Shown: positions 37,199 to 44,706 of the stretch, piece after piece
Layout: each line of letters begins with the position of its first letter
Numbering within the stretch: the stretch's first letter is position 1
Origin: an uncultured Prevotellaceae bacterium
GTDB lineage: Bacteria; Bacteroidota; Bacteroidia; Bacteroidales; Bacteroidaceae
Reading direction: 5' to 3'
Length of the DNA: 53,443 nucleotides
Assembly: GCA_902800495.1 (NCBI GenBank)
Contig: CADCET010000017.1
Location: 1 to 53,443 of the forward strand
Position numbers and translations under genes: made by a program
The notes under the pieces: model-generated
Database searches by the model: none
What the model saw: only the letters and a program-made list of their open reading frames with translations
Told to the model about the DNA's origin: nothing

Positions 37199-37266
37199 GT
37201 CCGTAAGGGTTTTCTTTTTGTTCTTACCTATTATATAAATGTTTCATGGGTTTTTCTTTTTGTATC
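37199..37266 (-). promoter_or_regulatory. Candidate HTCS operator array, half-sites every 21 bp
   Basis: Half-sites lie at 37220-37224 (GTTCT), 37241-37245 (GTTTC) and 37262-37266 (GTATC), with a degenerate one at 37199-37203, all exactly 21 bp apart. TTTTCTTTTTGT occurs twice, ending at 37221 and 37263. The doubled site at the main operon contrasts with single sites at the other four promoters. The array also abuts the divergent MATE promoter. Confidence 0.65.
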
Positions 37267-37288
37267 ATGAGAAAATATATTATCTTTG
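37259..37288 (+). promoter_or_regulatory. Promoter of the MATE gene (TTTG-N18-TATCTTTG)
   Basis: -33 element TTTG (37259-37262) and -7 box TATCTTTG (37281-37288). The -33 element overlaps the distal operator half-site, so the regulator of the PUL could also affect this gene. Confidence 0.65.
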
Positions 37289-37312
37289 CAAGCCGTTAGA
37301 ATAAGGTATTAT

Positions 37313-38845
37313 ATGGCAAGAAATAGCGAACAGCTACTGGCATACATCCGTGAAGGCCGCACCATGACGCAGGCCGAGAAACTCAGGCTCATCGTCAGCT
37401 TGAGCGTGCCCAGCATTCTGGCCCAGATTTCGGCGACGGTGATGTTCTTCATCGACGCCGCGATGGTGGGACATCTCGGCGAGCGGGCCACGGCGGCCAT
37501 CGGACTCGTCGAGAGCACCACCTGGCTCATGGGCGGACTGGCCTCGGCGGCCAACATGGGCTTCTCGGTACAGGTGGCCCACTTCATCGGCGCCAACGAC
37601 TTCGAGGCTGCCCGCCGCGTGTTGCGGCAGGCACTCGTCTGCTGTCTGTTGTGGAGTCTGATGCTGATGACGGCCGCCATCGCCGTACACACCCACCTAC
37701 CCTACTGGCTCGGCGGCTCGGCTGACATTGCCCGTGACGCATCGATATACTTCATGCTCATCGGCGTCTTCGGCATCTTCTTCCAGATGGAAGGCTTAGC
37801 CGGCTCGATGCTGAAGTGCTCGGGCAACATGAAGGTGCCGTCGATGCTCAACATCGGGATGTGCGTCATGGACGTCGTCTTTAACTACCTATTTATATAT
37901 ATAATGGACCTCGGTGTCATCGGCGCCGCCCTCGGCACGGGTCTGGCCGAACTCATCACAGCCGCCCTCATGCTCTGGTTCCTGCTGGCCCGCTCGCCAA
38001 TGCTGGCGCTTATTTCGAGGTACGAGGAGGAGATTTCGAGGTACGAGGTACGAGGTACGAGGTACGAGAATACTTCTGCGGCGGCATCTTCGGGTGAAGG
38101 TAATCTCGTACCTCGCACCTCGCACCTCGTACCTCGAAAAAACGTACCTCGTACCTCGTACCTCGTACCTCGAAAAAACGTACCTCGAATAAAATTACCT
38201 CGAATTGACTACACCGTCGTCAAAACCGCCTTCAAGATTGGCGCCCCCATGGGCCTACAGCACCTGCTGATGGGCGGCGCACAGGTGGTCAGTACCATCA
38301 TCGTTGCCCCTCTCGGCACAGTCGCCATCGCCGCCCACTCCTTAGCCATCACCGTCGAGAGTCTCTGCTTCATGCCCGGCTACGGCATCGCCGAGGCGGC
38401 CACGACGCTCGTCGGACAGGGCATCGGCGCTGGACAGCGCCTGCTGACGCGGTCGTTCGCCAACCTGTCTGTCGCCCTCGGCATCGGCGTCATGACGGCT
38501 ATGGGTGTGTTGATGTGGATCTTTGCTCCGGAACTGATGGCGCTGATGTCGCCCGTCGACGACATCATAGCCCAGGGTACCGACGCCTTGCGCATCGAGG
38601 CGTGGGCCGAACCAATGTTCGCCGCCTCCATCGTCTGCAACGGCATCTTCATCGGCGCCGCCGACACTCTCCGCCCAGCCATCATGAGCCTCACCTCGAT
38701 GTGGGGCGTCCGTCTGACGCTCGCCGCCTTCCTCGCTCCGCGCTACGGTCTGCGCGGCGTCTGGACGGCCATGGCCATCGAACTGACCTTCCGTGGCGCC
38801 ATCTTCCTTGCCCGCCTCTTCCGTGGTCGATGGCTGAAGGCATAA
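37313..38845 (+). CDS. MATE family efflux transporter carrying an in-frame heptamer-repeat insertion
   Basis: 510 residues from ATG 37313; this start follows the -7 box at a normal distance, while the longer frame from 37286 would begin inside it. MATE signatures: SVPSILAQISATVMFFIDAAMVG in the first helix region, SAANMGFSVQVAH, and the second half starting FKIGAPMGLQHLLMGGAQVVSTIIVAPLGTVAIAAHS. MATE proteins export drugs or other cationic compounds using Na+ or H+ gradients. Between the two halves, in the expected cytoplasmic linker, lies a foreign 63-residue insert (about residues 235-297, DNA 38015-38203) made of EVRGTRY and VPRTSYL heptapeptides around ENTSAAASSGEGNL. Without it the length is about 447, normal for the family. 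Confidence 0.92.
   Translation: MARNSEQLLAYIREGRTMTQAEKLRLIVSLSVPSILAQISATVMFFIDAAMVGHLGERATAAIGLVESTTWLMGGLASAANMGFSVQVAHFIGANDFEAARRVLRQALVCCLLWSLMLMTAAIAVHTHLPYWLGGSADIARDASIYFMLIGVFGIFFQMEGLAGSMLKCSGNMKVPSMLNIGMCVMDVVFNYLFIYIMDLGVIGAALGTGLAELITAALMLWFLLARSPMLALISRYEEEISRYEVRGTRYENTSAAASSGEGNLVPRTSHLVPRKNVPRTSYLVPRKNVPRIKLPRIDYTVVKTAFKIGAPMGLQHLLMGGAQVVSTIIVAPLGTVAIAAHSLAITVESLCFMPGYGIAEAATTLVGQGIGAGQRLLTRSFANLSVALGIGVMTAMGVLMWIFAPELMALMSPVDDIIAQGTDALRIEAWAEPMFAASIVCNGIFIGAADTLRPAIMSLTSMWGVRLTLAAFLAPRYGLRGVWTAMAIELTFRGAIFLARLFRGRWLKA
38013..38203 (+). repeat. Palindromic heptamer element, copy 1 (in MATE)
   Basis: Left arm of GAGGTAC heptamers (38013-38068), a 42-nt core (about 38066-38107, containing GAATACTTCTGCGG), right arm of GTACCTC heptamers (38104-38203) punctuated by CTCGAAAAAAC. 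Arms are inverted and could form a long hairpin with the core as loop. The part inserted in the reading frame is 63 codons with no stop. Confidence 0.9.
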
Positions 38846-38884
38846 AAAAATGCGGCTCCCAGACCTCTGTCTGCGAACCGCATT
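38844..38884 (-). terminator. Minus-strand terminator converging on the MATE stop codon
   Basis: AATGCGG (38849-38855) pairs with CCGCATT (38878-38884), with an inner CAGAC/GTCTG stem. The T-run exists only on the minus strand (complement of 38844-38850), so it terminates a leftward transcript although no minus-strand gene lies to its right before 40107. Confidence 0.65.
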
Positions 38885-39069
38885 CACAATATTAAATAAC
38901 TAAAAACCTTACTTATGAAAAAGTGATGGCCGTCTCACGACGTGGATCACATTATCCTTACTAACAACTTTTTTACTTTACCTTATTAATAACTAAAACC
39001 TATGAAGTCAATCTTTAACCTTATTACTAATACTTATTTCTATTGAAGATGTGTCTTATTTCCTTTTGA
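38846..39069 (-). ncRNA. Candidate small RNA downstream of the MATE gene
   Basis: A -7 box TACCTTTG on the minus strand (39075-39082) is followed about 220 nt later by the minus-strand terminator at 38844-38884. No credible ORF lies between. The stretch is rich in TTAGT/AATAAGG. The same arrangement and the same TTTGCATCGT promoter edge are found at 20787-20794. Expression is not known. Confidence 0.4.
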
Positions 39070-39074
39070 CGATG

Positions 39075-39082
39075 CAAAGGTA
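39075..39082 (-). promoter_or_regulatory. -7 box TACCTTTG of the candidate small RNA
   Basis: Perfect TAnnTTTG on the minus strand. The flanking TTTTGACGATGCAAAGGTA is nearly identical to 93-111 at the left end of the window. Confidence 0.5.
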
Positions 39083-39371
39083 CGGCGATTTTCCGGACTG
39101 ACAATGAATTCTTCGCAAAATCCTCGAAAAAAGCACATTCTTTTGACGTAAATCAAGGCGTTGTGTGCGAACACATCCGTTTTGTGTGCGAAAACACCCC
39201 ATTTTTTCACCTTTATTGGCAATGGTCTGAACGCAGCCTGCTGATACATATCAAACGTATTACACTACAAATTTTGCATTTTAGGGTGTCAGGGTGACAG
39301 AACGCCGATGCACAGGGCGTCTGCACCCTTTTTGGAGGGTGACAAGGGTGACAGGAGGGTGACAGGTTTTT

Positions 39372-39653
39372 AAATGCGCAAGTTCTGCAAAGACGGCCTG
39401 CGCTCGACCTTTGGTCGCTTGCTACCGAAGGGACGCAAGAAAGGCCAATGAGCCCATAGCCCAGGGCATCGCCCTGGGTATGAGGAATGTGTGACAACCG
39501 CCCTGCAAGGGCAAAAGCGTTATCACGTATAAAAGCTTTTGCCCTTGCAGGGCGAAGAAACTTCACGCCCCCCACCCAGGGCTATGCCCTGGGCTACGTG
39601 CTTGCTGGCCTTTCAGGCCGTTTCTGCGAAGGGGGCTCATCACTTGCGCATTT
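39372..39653. repeat. REP-like nested palindrome
   Basis: Bounded by AAATGCGCAAG (39372-39382) and its complement (39643-39653). Contains a perfect 20-bp stem (39499-39518 with 39535-39554) and paired GCCCAGGGC/GCCCTGGG stretches. It resembles the multi-copy palindromic sequences often seen between Bacteroidetes genes; that comparison is from memory. Confidence 0.7.
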
Positions 39654-39721
39654 TATTTAACGGCAACAAGCTTACGGTTTCCTCGTCACCTTACGACCGA
39701 TGGTCTTCTGCTGGAAGTCCC

Positions 39722-39808
39722 TTGAATTCTCGAGAGAATTTGAAGGTTTATCGGTAGCAAACGTTGGCTTTACTGTAAGCAAAGCCTCAAATTCTCTCGA
39801 GAATTCAA
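39722..39808. repeat. Perfect 22-bp inverted repeat around a TTTACTGTAAGCAAA loop
   Basis: Arms 39722-39743 and 39787-39808 are exact reverse complements and include the palindrome GAATTCTCGAGAGAATTC with its flank. The 43-nt loop carries TTTACTGTAAGCAAA (39770-39784), nearly the 15-mer repeated at 16453-16511. Confidence 0.75.
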
Positions 39809-40106
39809 CAGCCGTAAACGCAACATCCTCATCTCGCGCTGTTATCACCATCGGATGAGGCGGTACTAAAACCACCTATTATCACCCATTTTTGCACTGT
39901 GCACGCCAACACCTGTCACCCTCCTGTCACCCTTGTCACCCTCCAAAAAGGGTGCAGACGCCCTGTACATCGGCGTTCTGTCACCCTGACACCCTTTTTT
40001 CCAAAAAACTCTATCTTATTATCGTACTCATCATCCGGATTTCTACCTACACCGCCCCCATCACCTTCGACCGCTACGAAGAAGGGTATGAGGTGATTAT
40101 TGGGAA

Positions 40107-41231
40107 TCACCGCTGCGACAACAGCCACAGGGCAAAGAACTTGTCATAGACTTCGTAGACGCCGAGGGTTGAGGTGACGAAATTCTTCTCTAACAAGCCC
40201 TTGATGGCTGACTGTACGCTGCTCGAGGAAGGCAGATGGTATTTGCGGACAAAGGCAGAAGAGGTCACATTACGGGCTTTGCCCTCCTTGCAGATGGCCA
40301 ACAACAGCTCCTTCTGTTTGGGCGGCAACTGAAATAGGAGCGACTGATATGTAAACTCATTGGAACGTAAGATGTTGGCGATGGCCGTCTCCATCATCTG
40401 GTCGGTACACTCTGCACCCTGAGGTGTCAGCGAAAAAAACTCGTTCATGACCCGCTGAACATACCACGTCACGCCTTCAAAACGCTCATAGACACTGGCA
40501 ACGACTGCCTCAGAGACATACTTACCAGACTCTTCGAAAAGATTCTTCGCAAAGGGCACGTATTTGTCTAAGGGAATACTGCCGATGCTCATCATCGACG
40601 TACTTTGATAAAACGGACGCGAGGGACTGAGAAACATCTCACTCATCATGGTCCGCTGGGAACCTGAGAAGATGAACTGGGCATTCCGGCAATGCTGTAC
40701 GTAAGTACGCAAGATAGCTTCCATATTCCCGCCGGCATAGCTACTTACGGTCTGGAACTCGTCGATAGCCACAATGCAAGGCTTATCGGCCTCGCTGATG
40801 TAATGGAAGATCTCATCAAGGGTTGTTCGCGGCTGGCGAACGTCACCAATCTCAACATTCCACGAAGGATTGCCGACAGCATCGAAACTGATGCCTGTAC
40901 GTAGTGACGTCAGAAAATTGACAAAGCGCTGTGCAACCTTGACACCACGGGGACGCAAAGATGCGAGCATAGAAGCTCCCATCGCTGCCACCAACTCCTC
41001 AATGTTCTTGGTTGCATAGATGTCAATCAGAAACGTGTAGTACTTTCGCTCTATGTCGCGCTGGTGGAAGAGGTTCTCTATCAGTCCGGTTTTGCCAATA
41101 CGACGAGGCGCCACCAACGCCACATTATTCCCATTAACGAGCAAGCGCTTCAACTCCGAGGTCTCCCCCACCCGGTCGCAGAAATACTTCGGCGACTCAT
41201 AGCCATACAGTATAAACGGATTGTTTATCAT
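40107..41231 (-). CDS. AAA family ATPase with C-terminal winged-helix region
   Basis: 374 residues, cytosolic. It begins NPFILYGYESPKYFCDRVGETSELKRLL, typical of the archaeal-type ATPase family common in Bacteroidetes. Walker A is APRRIGKTG (about 42-50), Walker B CIVAIDEFQ (about 154-162), sensor-like FIFSGSQRTMM follows. The C-terminus (about 280-374, LPPKQKELLLAICKEG ... SSSVQSAIKGLLEKNFV) looks like a winged helix. The family's role is poorly known; DNA or nucleic-acid linked functions have been proposed. Single gene with -7 box at 41265-41272. It lies beside the palindromic element 39283-39994, but a link is not shown. Confidence 0.85.
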   Translation of the reverse strand: MINNPFILYGYESPKYFCDRVGETSELKRLLVNGNNVALVAPRRIGKTGLIENLFHQRDIERKYYTFLIDIYATKNIEELVAAMGASMLASLRPRGVKVAQRFVNFLTSLRTGISFDAVGNPSWNVEIGDVRQPRTTLDEIFHYISEADKPCIVAIDEFQTVSSYAGGNMEAILRTYVQHCRNAQFIFSGSQRTMMSEMFLSPSRPFYQSTSMMSIGSIPLDKYVPFAKNLFEESGKYVSEAVVASVYERFEGVTWYVQRVMNEFFSLTPQGAECTDQMMETAIANILRSNEFTYQSLLFQLPPKQKELLLAICKEGKARNVTSSAFVRKYHLPSSSSVQSAIKGLLEKNFVTSTLGVYEVYDKFFALWLLSQR

Positions 41232-41264
41232 ACCTAAATTTATATACTCTCACAATTGCCACAG

Positions 41265-41272
41265 CAAAGATA
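41265..41272 (-). promoter_or_regulatory. -7 box TATCTTTG of the AAA ATPase gene
   Basis: Perfect TAnnTTTG on the minus strand, 34 nt upstream of the ATG at 41231. The surrounding 41270-41330 is very AT-rich. Confidence 0.65.
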
Positions 41273-41325
41273 ATTATTATACTTCAATTATCATACTATA
41301 ATAATCATCTTATAATAATAATTAA

Positions 41326-42306
41326 CTAAACTGTCTTCTGACCTAGCTCTGCTGCCACAAGATTCGTGAGTTCGACGAACTGGGGAATGGTGAGCTGCTC
41401 GGGACGGAGCGTGAGAAGTGAAGCGTGAAGCGTGAAGAGTGAAGAATCTTTGTCTAACAGTTGACGCAGCGAGACGCGGAGCATCTTGCGGCGCTGGTTG
41501 AAGACGGTCTTGACGACCCGACGGAAAAGGGGCCAGTCGCAGCCAAGGTCGGTCACCTGGTTGCGCGTCATGCGGATGACGGCACTCTGCACCTTGGGCG
41601 GCGGATTGAAGACGCCGGGCTCGACGGTAAAGAGATACTCCACATCGTACCACGCCTGGATGAGGACAGAGAGGATGCCGTACTGCTTGTTGCCGGGCTG
41701 GGCAGCCATGCGGACGGCCACCTCGTGCTGTATCATACCCGTACAGCAGGGTATCAGTTCCTTGTTGTCGAGCATCTTGAAGAAAATCTGCGACGAGATG
41801 TCATAAGGATAATTGCCCGTCAGCACAAACGGCTGACCGCCGAAGACCTCGGTAAGGTCCATACGGAGGAAGTCGCCGGAGATAATCGCCCGGTCTTTTC
41901 GAGGTTCGTTTTTTAGAGGTTCGTTTTTTCGAGGTACGAGGTTCGAGGTACGAGGTACGAGATTACCTTCACCCGAAGAGGCCGCCGTAGAAGTATTCTC
42001 GTACCTCGTACCTCGTACCTCGCACCTCGATTCCTCCTCCTCGTACCTCGAAATACCCTCCTCGCCCCTCGAGAACTCAGGAAATTTCTCTTTCAGATAC
42101 GCTACACTCTCGCGGTCGATCTCGACCACCTTCAGGGGGCGGGGCTTCTCGACGAGGTACTGTGTCATGACACCCATACCCGGGCCTACCTCCAAGACGG
42201 GCAGGTCGGCAAACGGTTCATCAACGGTGTCAGCTATTCGCTTGGCAATGTTCAGGTCAACGAGAAAGTGCTGACCGAGGTTCTTTTTAGGGCGAACTTG
42301 TTTCAT
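41326..42306 (-). CDS. rsmA: 16S rRNA (adenine1518/1519-N6)-dimethyltransferase with two repeat insertions
   Basis: 326 residues; usual length is about 260-275. RsmA/KsgA dimethylates two adjacent adenines in helix 45 of 16S rRNA late in 30S assembly. It begins KKNLGQHFLVDLNIAKRI, has the SAM motif VLEVGPGMGVMTQYL, VEIDRESVAYL, and the catalytic GNYPYDIS where many relatives have N(L/F)PYN. The C-terminal RPEQLTIPQFVELTN is normal. About 59 foreign residues (79-137, DNA 41898-42074) interrupt the Rossmann domain between the strand carrying EIDRE and the one carrying IISGDFLRMDL. A second insertion of GCGTGAA heptamers encodes SLFTLHAS (about 289-300) before RPEQL. Removing both restores the normal length. 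-7 box at 42312-42319, so almost leaderless. Confidence 0.93.
   Translation of the reverse strand: MKQVRPKKNLGQHFLVDLNIAKRIADTVDEPFADLPVLEVGPGMGVMTQYLVEKPRPLKVVEIDRESVAYLKEKFPEFSRGEEGISRYEEEESRCEVRGTRYENTSTAASSGEGNLVPRTSNLVPRKNEPLKNEPRKDRAIISGDFLRMDLTEVFGGQPFVLTGNYPYDISSQIFFKMLDNKELIPCCTGMIQHEVAVRMAAQPGNKQYGILSVLIQAWYDVEYLFTVEPGVFNPPPKVQSAVIRMTRNQVTDLGCDWPLFRRVVKTVFNQRRKMLRVSLRQLLDKDSSLFTLHASLLTLRPEQLTIPQFVELTNLVAAELGQKTV
41409..41443. repeat. Period-7 array GCGTGAA inside rsmA
   Basis: Five units (gcgtgag, aagtgaa, gcgtgaa, gcgtgaa, gagtgaa). On the coding strand the unit is TTCACGC, open in all frames; the other strand would contain TGA. The units encode a variable loop before the conserved RPEQL. 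Confidence 0.85.
41898..42074 (-). repeat. Palindromic heptamer element, copy 2 (in rsmA)
   Basis: On the minus strand: TTTCGAGGTAC-type left arm (about 42074-42001), core (42003-41962) differing from copies 1 and 3 at two positions, right arm of GTACCTC/GTTCCTC with CTCGAAAAAAC (41961-41898). Same orientation and same reading frame relative to the gene as copies 1 and 3 (ENTSTAASSGEGNL). Confidence 0.9.
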
Positions 42307-42311
42307 AAGTG

Positions 42312-42319
42312 CAAAAATA
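42312..42319 (-). promoter_or_regulatory. -7 box TATTTTTG of rsmA
   Basis: Matches TAnnTTTG; its edge is 6 nt from the ATG at 42306, so the transcript would start at or just before the start codon. Confidence 0.55.
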
Positions 42320-42436
42320 CAGAAAAAAACGAATAATTCATACCTAAAAATGAATAAATATAGTTAAATGAATTGAATTTCAATTAATTTTTATGAAATT
42401 TTAGCAAAAAAAGATACAATCTAACTTCTTTTTCCC

Positions 42437-42444
42437 TACTTTTG
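42437..42444 (+). promoter_or_regulatory. -7 box TACTTTTG of the OmpA-like gene
   Basis: Matches TAnnTTTG, 41 nt before the ATG at 42486. The leader is A-rich and lacks a Shine-Dalgarno sequence, as usual in Bacteroidetes. Confidence 0.65.
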
Positions 42445-42485
42445 TAAATAAAAATAAAAATGGTCAAATAATTGAACTATAGTAT

Positions 42486-43661
42486 ATGCGAAAATTAATC
42501 ATTTTAGTAACACTTTTCACAAGTGTCGCTTTTGTTGCAAAGGCCCAGCAAACTGTGCAACAAGAAGTTCAAACGGAGCGCCGACTGGTTAGTATGCCAC
42601 TTTCTTTCTTTGTGCCTCATTGGTACATCAAAGCACAGGGTGGTGCTGCCTATGATGTTGGCGAGGCCAAGTTCTCACAATTACTTTCCCCCGGTCTGCA
42701 GATTGCGATGGGCTATAAGTTCAACGAGTACTTCGGACTAAGAGGCAGCGTAAGCGGTCTGTGGGCAAGAAACCGTTACTCCTACCCTGAGACCAAGTAC
42801 GAATGGAACTTCATTCAGCCGGCCATTGAGGCAGAATTCGACCTGACACAGCTGTTCCTGGGGCGCAACCCGGAGCGTCTGCACAGTGTTTATGCTTTCG
42901 CCGGCGTTGGTGCAGCCTTCGCTTTCAACAACGACGATGCTGTAGATGCCAACAAAGCATACTATGAGAAGAAGTATTACACCATACAGAACTACTCGCT
43001 CACCAGAGCACCATTCGAAAAGCTGTGGAACGACAGCCGTTGGAATCCGGTGGTTCGTGCCGGTATTGGCTACGACTACCGCGTGGCCGACGAGATTTCT
43101 ATCGGTGCCGAGGTGAACGCCAACATGCTGCCCGACCACTTCAACTCGAAGTTGGGCAAGCGCGACAACAAAGACTGGCACTTCAATGCCCTGATAGGCA
43201 TCAAGTTCAACTTCGGCCACAGCCACGGACGGACGGAGCCTATCTACGAGAATGTGCCCGTCACACCGCCAGCAGAGACGTTTGTTGACGTGCCTGTGGA
43301 GCAAATCTCGTTCAACGTGAACATCTACTTCGTTATCAACCAGAGCATCATCCGCGCCAACCAGATGGCCAAGCTGAGCCGTCTGCTGCAGTACTTGGAC
43401 GAGCATCCGAAGGCATTCGTCCGCTTGTCGGGCTATGCTGACAAGGAGACGGGTAACCCGACCATCAACATGCGTCTGTCTATCGAGCGTTCGCAGGCCG
43501 TATCGAAGTACTTGCAGGATGCCGGCATAGCCGAGTGGCGTATACGCCGCTTCGCCAAGGGCGACCAGGTACAGCCGTTCGACATTCCTGAGGAGAACCG
43601 CGTCTGCATCTGCTACGTCTATGACCCAGACAACCCCACACCCCAAAGATTTGATTATTAA
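42486..43661 (+). CDS. OmpA-family outer-membrane protein
   Basis: 391 residues, signal peptide (VAKAQ). An N-terminal beta-barrel (about 40-260: WYIKAQGGAAYDVGEAKFSQLLSPGLQIAMGYKFNEYFGLRG, HFNALIGIKFNFG) is followed by a C-terminal OmpA-like peptidoglycan-binding domain (about 285-385: VNIYFVINQSIIRANQMAKLSRLLQYLDEHP ... LSGYADKETGNPTINMRLSIERSQAVSKYLQDAGI). It should link the outer membrane to the cell wall. First gene of a probable three-gene operon with the two collagen-like lipoproteins. Confidence 0.92.
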   Translation: MRKLIILVTLFTSVAFVAKAQQTVQQEVQTERRLVSMPLSFFVPHWYIKAQGGAAYDVGEAKFSQLLSPGLQIAMGYKFNEYFGLRGSVSGLWARNRYSYPETKYEWNFIQPAIEAEFDLTQLFLGRNPERLHSVYAFAGVGAAFAFNNDDAVDANKAYYEKKYYTIQNYSLTRAPFEKLWNDSRWNPVVRAGIGYDYRVADEISIGAEVNANMLPDHFNSKLGKRDNKDWHFNALIGIKFNFGHSHGRTEPIYENVPVTPPAETFVDVPVEQISFNVNIYFVINQSIIRANQMAKLSRLLQYLDEHPKAFVRLSGYADKETGNPTINMRLSIERSQAVSKYLQDAGIAEWRIRRFAKGDQVQPFDIPEENRVCICYVYDPDNPTPQRFDY

Positions 43662-43681
43662 TAATAAAAACATATAAGGAT

Positions 43682-44686
43682 ATGAAAAAATTAAAATCAT
43701 TGCTTTTGCTGGCCATCATTCCCTTCATGGCAGGCACAGTCAGTTCATGTACTGATTATCAGGACGAGATTGACGCACTGGACAACCGTGTGACACGACT
43801 TGAGGATTTGGTAAAGAATGTGAACCGCCAGTTAGAGGCTCTGCAAATCATTGCCGATGCACTGGAGAACGCAGACTACATTACCAACGTCACCGAGAAC
43901 AGCGAAGGTTGCATCATTACATTCAAGAAGGCTGGTGCAGTCTTCATCGCCAATGGTATAGACGGTATTGACGGTGTGGACGGTTTGGACGCCGAGGCTC
44001 CCGACATCTCGATGAAGCAGGGTCCCGACGGTTACTTCTACTGGACGTTGAACGGAGAGTTCATCGTGACGCCTGACGGCGGTCTGATACGTGCCAACGG
44101 TAAGGATGGCGTTGACGGCAAGGACGGCAAGGACGGCGTTGACGGCAAGGACGGTAAGGACGGTGTTGCCATCGCTCCAATGATCCGCATCAACGAGAAC
44201 ACTTACTGTTGGGAGGTATCCTATGACGGCGGCATCACTTGGGTTCTCACCAATATGTACGCAAAGGGCCAGGACGGCAAGGACGGTAATGATGCTCCTA
44301 CCCCGGAGATCTCTGTGAAGGAAGGCCCCGACGGCAATCTCTACTGGACCATCAATGGTACGTTCATCATTACGTCTGACGGCAAGATGATCCGCGCCAA
44401 CGGTAAGGACGGCAAGGACGGCCAGGACGGTAAGGCAATCGCCCCACAGGTACGTATCAACCCGACCACCCTTATGTGGGAGATCTCTTATGACGGCGGC
44501 AACAACTGGATGAGCACAGGTGTCTATGCCAAAGGAAAGGACGGCACCAACGGTACCGACGGTAAGGACGGTACTCCGGGCAACGTAGTGATTAAGTCCG
44601 TGCAATTCCTTTGGGTTAACGGCGTTTACGTAGCCCGTTTCGAACTCGCTACCGGCTACTTCGACGTACCCATTTCTAATAGTTAA
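43682..44686 (+). CDS. Collagen-like repeat lipoprotein (DUF4988-type)
   Basis: 334 residues, lipobox TVSSCTD. A short coiled coil (about 25-65, DEIDALDNRVTRLEDLVKNVNRQLEAL) precedes alternating small beta modules (WTLNGEFI, WEVSYDGGITW) and Gly-x-y runs of GKDG(V/K)DGKDG type. The layout matches the DUF4988 / PL29 N-terminal-like family, whose members sit at the surface; no enzyme domain is present. It begins 20 nt after the OmpA-like gene, and a paralogue follows 20 nt later. The KDG runs come from 9-nt DNA repeats (about 44095-44165) that can change in number. Confidence 0.8.
   Translation: MKKLKSLLLLAIIPFMAGTVSSCTDYQDEIDALDNRVTRLEDLVKNVNRQLEALQIIADALENADYITNVTENSEGCIITFKKAGAVFIANGIDGIDGVDGLDAEAPDISMKQGPDGYFYWTLNGEFIVTPDGGLIRANGKDGVDGKDGKDGVDGKDGKDGVAIAPMIRINENTYCWEVSYDGGITWVLTNMYAKGQDGKDGNDAPTPEISVKEGPDGNLYWTINGTFIITSDGKMIRANGKDGKDGQDGKAIAPQVRINPTTLMWEISYDGGNNWMSTGVYAKGKDGTNGTDGKDGTPGNVVIKSVQFLWVNGVYVARFELATGYFDVPISNS
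44095..44165 (+). repeat. 9-nt repeats encoding GKDG collagen-like runs
   Basis: Near-identical GGCAAGGAC / GGTAAGGAC units in tandem. Smaller runs lie at 44260-44290, 44398-44440, 44540-44580, 44985-45025 and 45140-45205 in the two lipoprotein genes. In contrast to the heptamer arrays, the period is a multiple of three, as expected for a protein-driven repeat. Confidence 0.75.
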
Positions 44687-44706
44687 AAACCAATAAGCCA
44701 TACAAT

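Larger units (their letters stand above)
39283..39994. mobile_element. 712-bp palindromic element bounded by 84-bp inverted repeats
   Basis: Outer arms 39283-39366 and 39911-39994 are reverse complements with one mismatch and contain GGGTGACA repeats of 9-11 nt period. Inside lie a REP-like nested palindrome (39372-39653) and a 22-bp hairpin (39722-39808). No gene of its own was recognised; the small ORFs in it follow the palindromes. It occupies the gap between MATE and the AAA ATPase. It is either a non-autonomous element or a stack of repeats that accumulated at one site. Confidence 0.6.

Noticed and set aside
39372-39653. Small protein genes in the nested palindrome
   Set aside because: Frames there follow palindromic repeat DNA and show no start context or family similarity.
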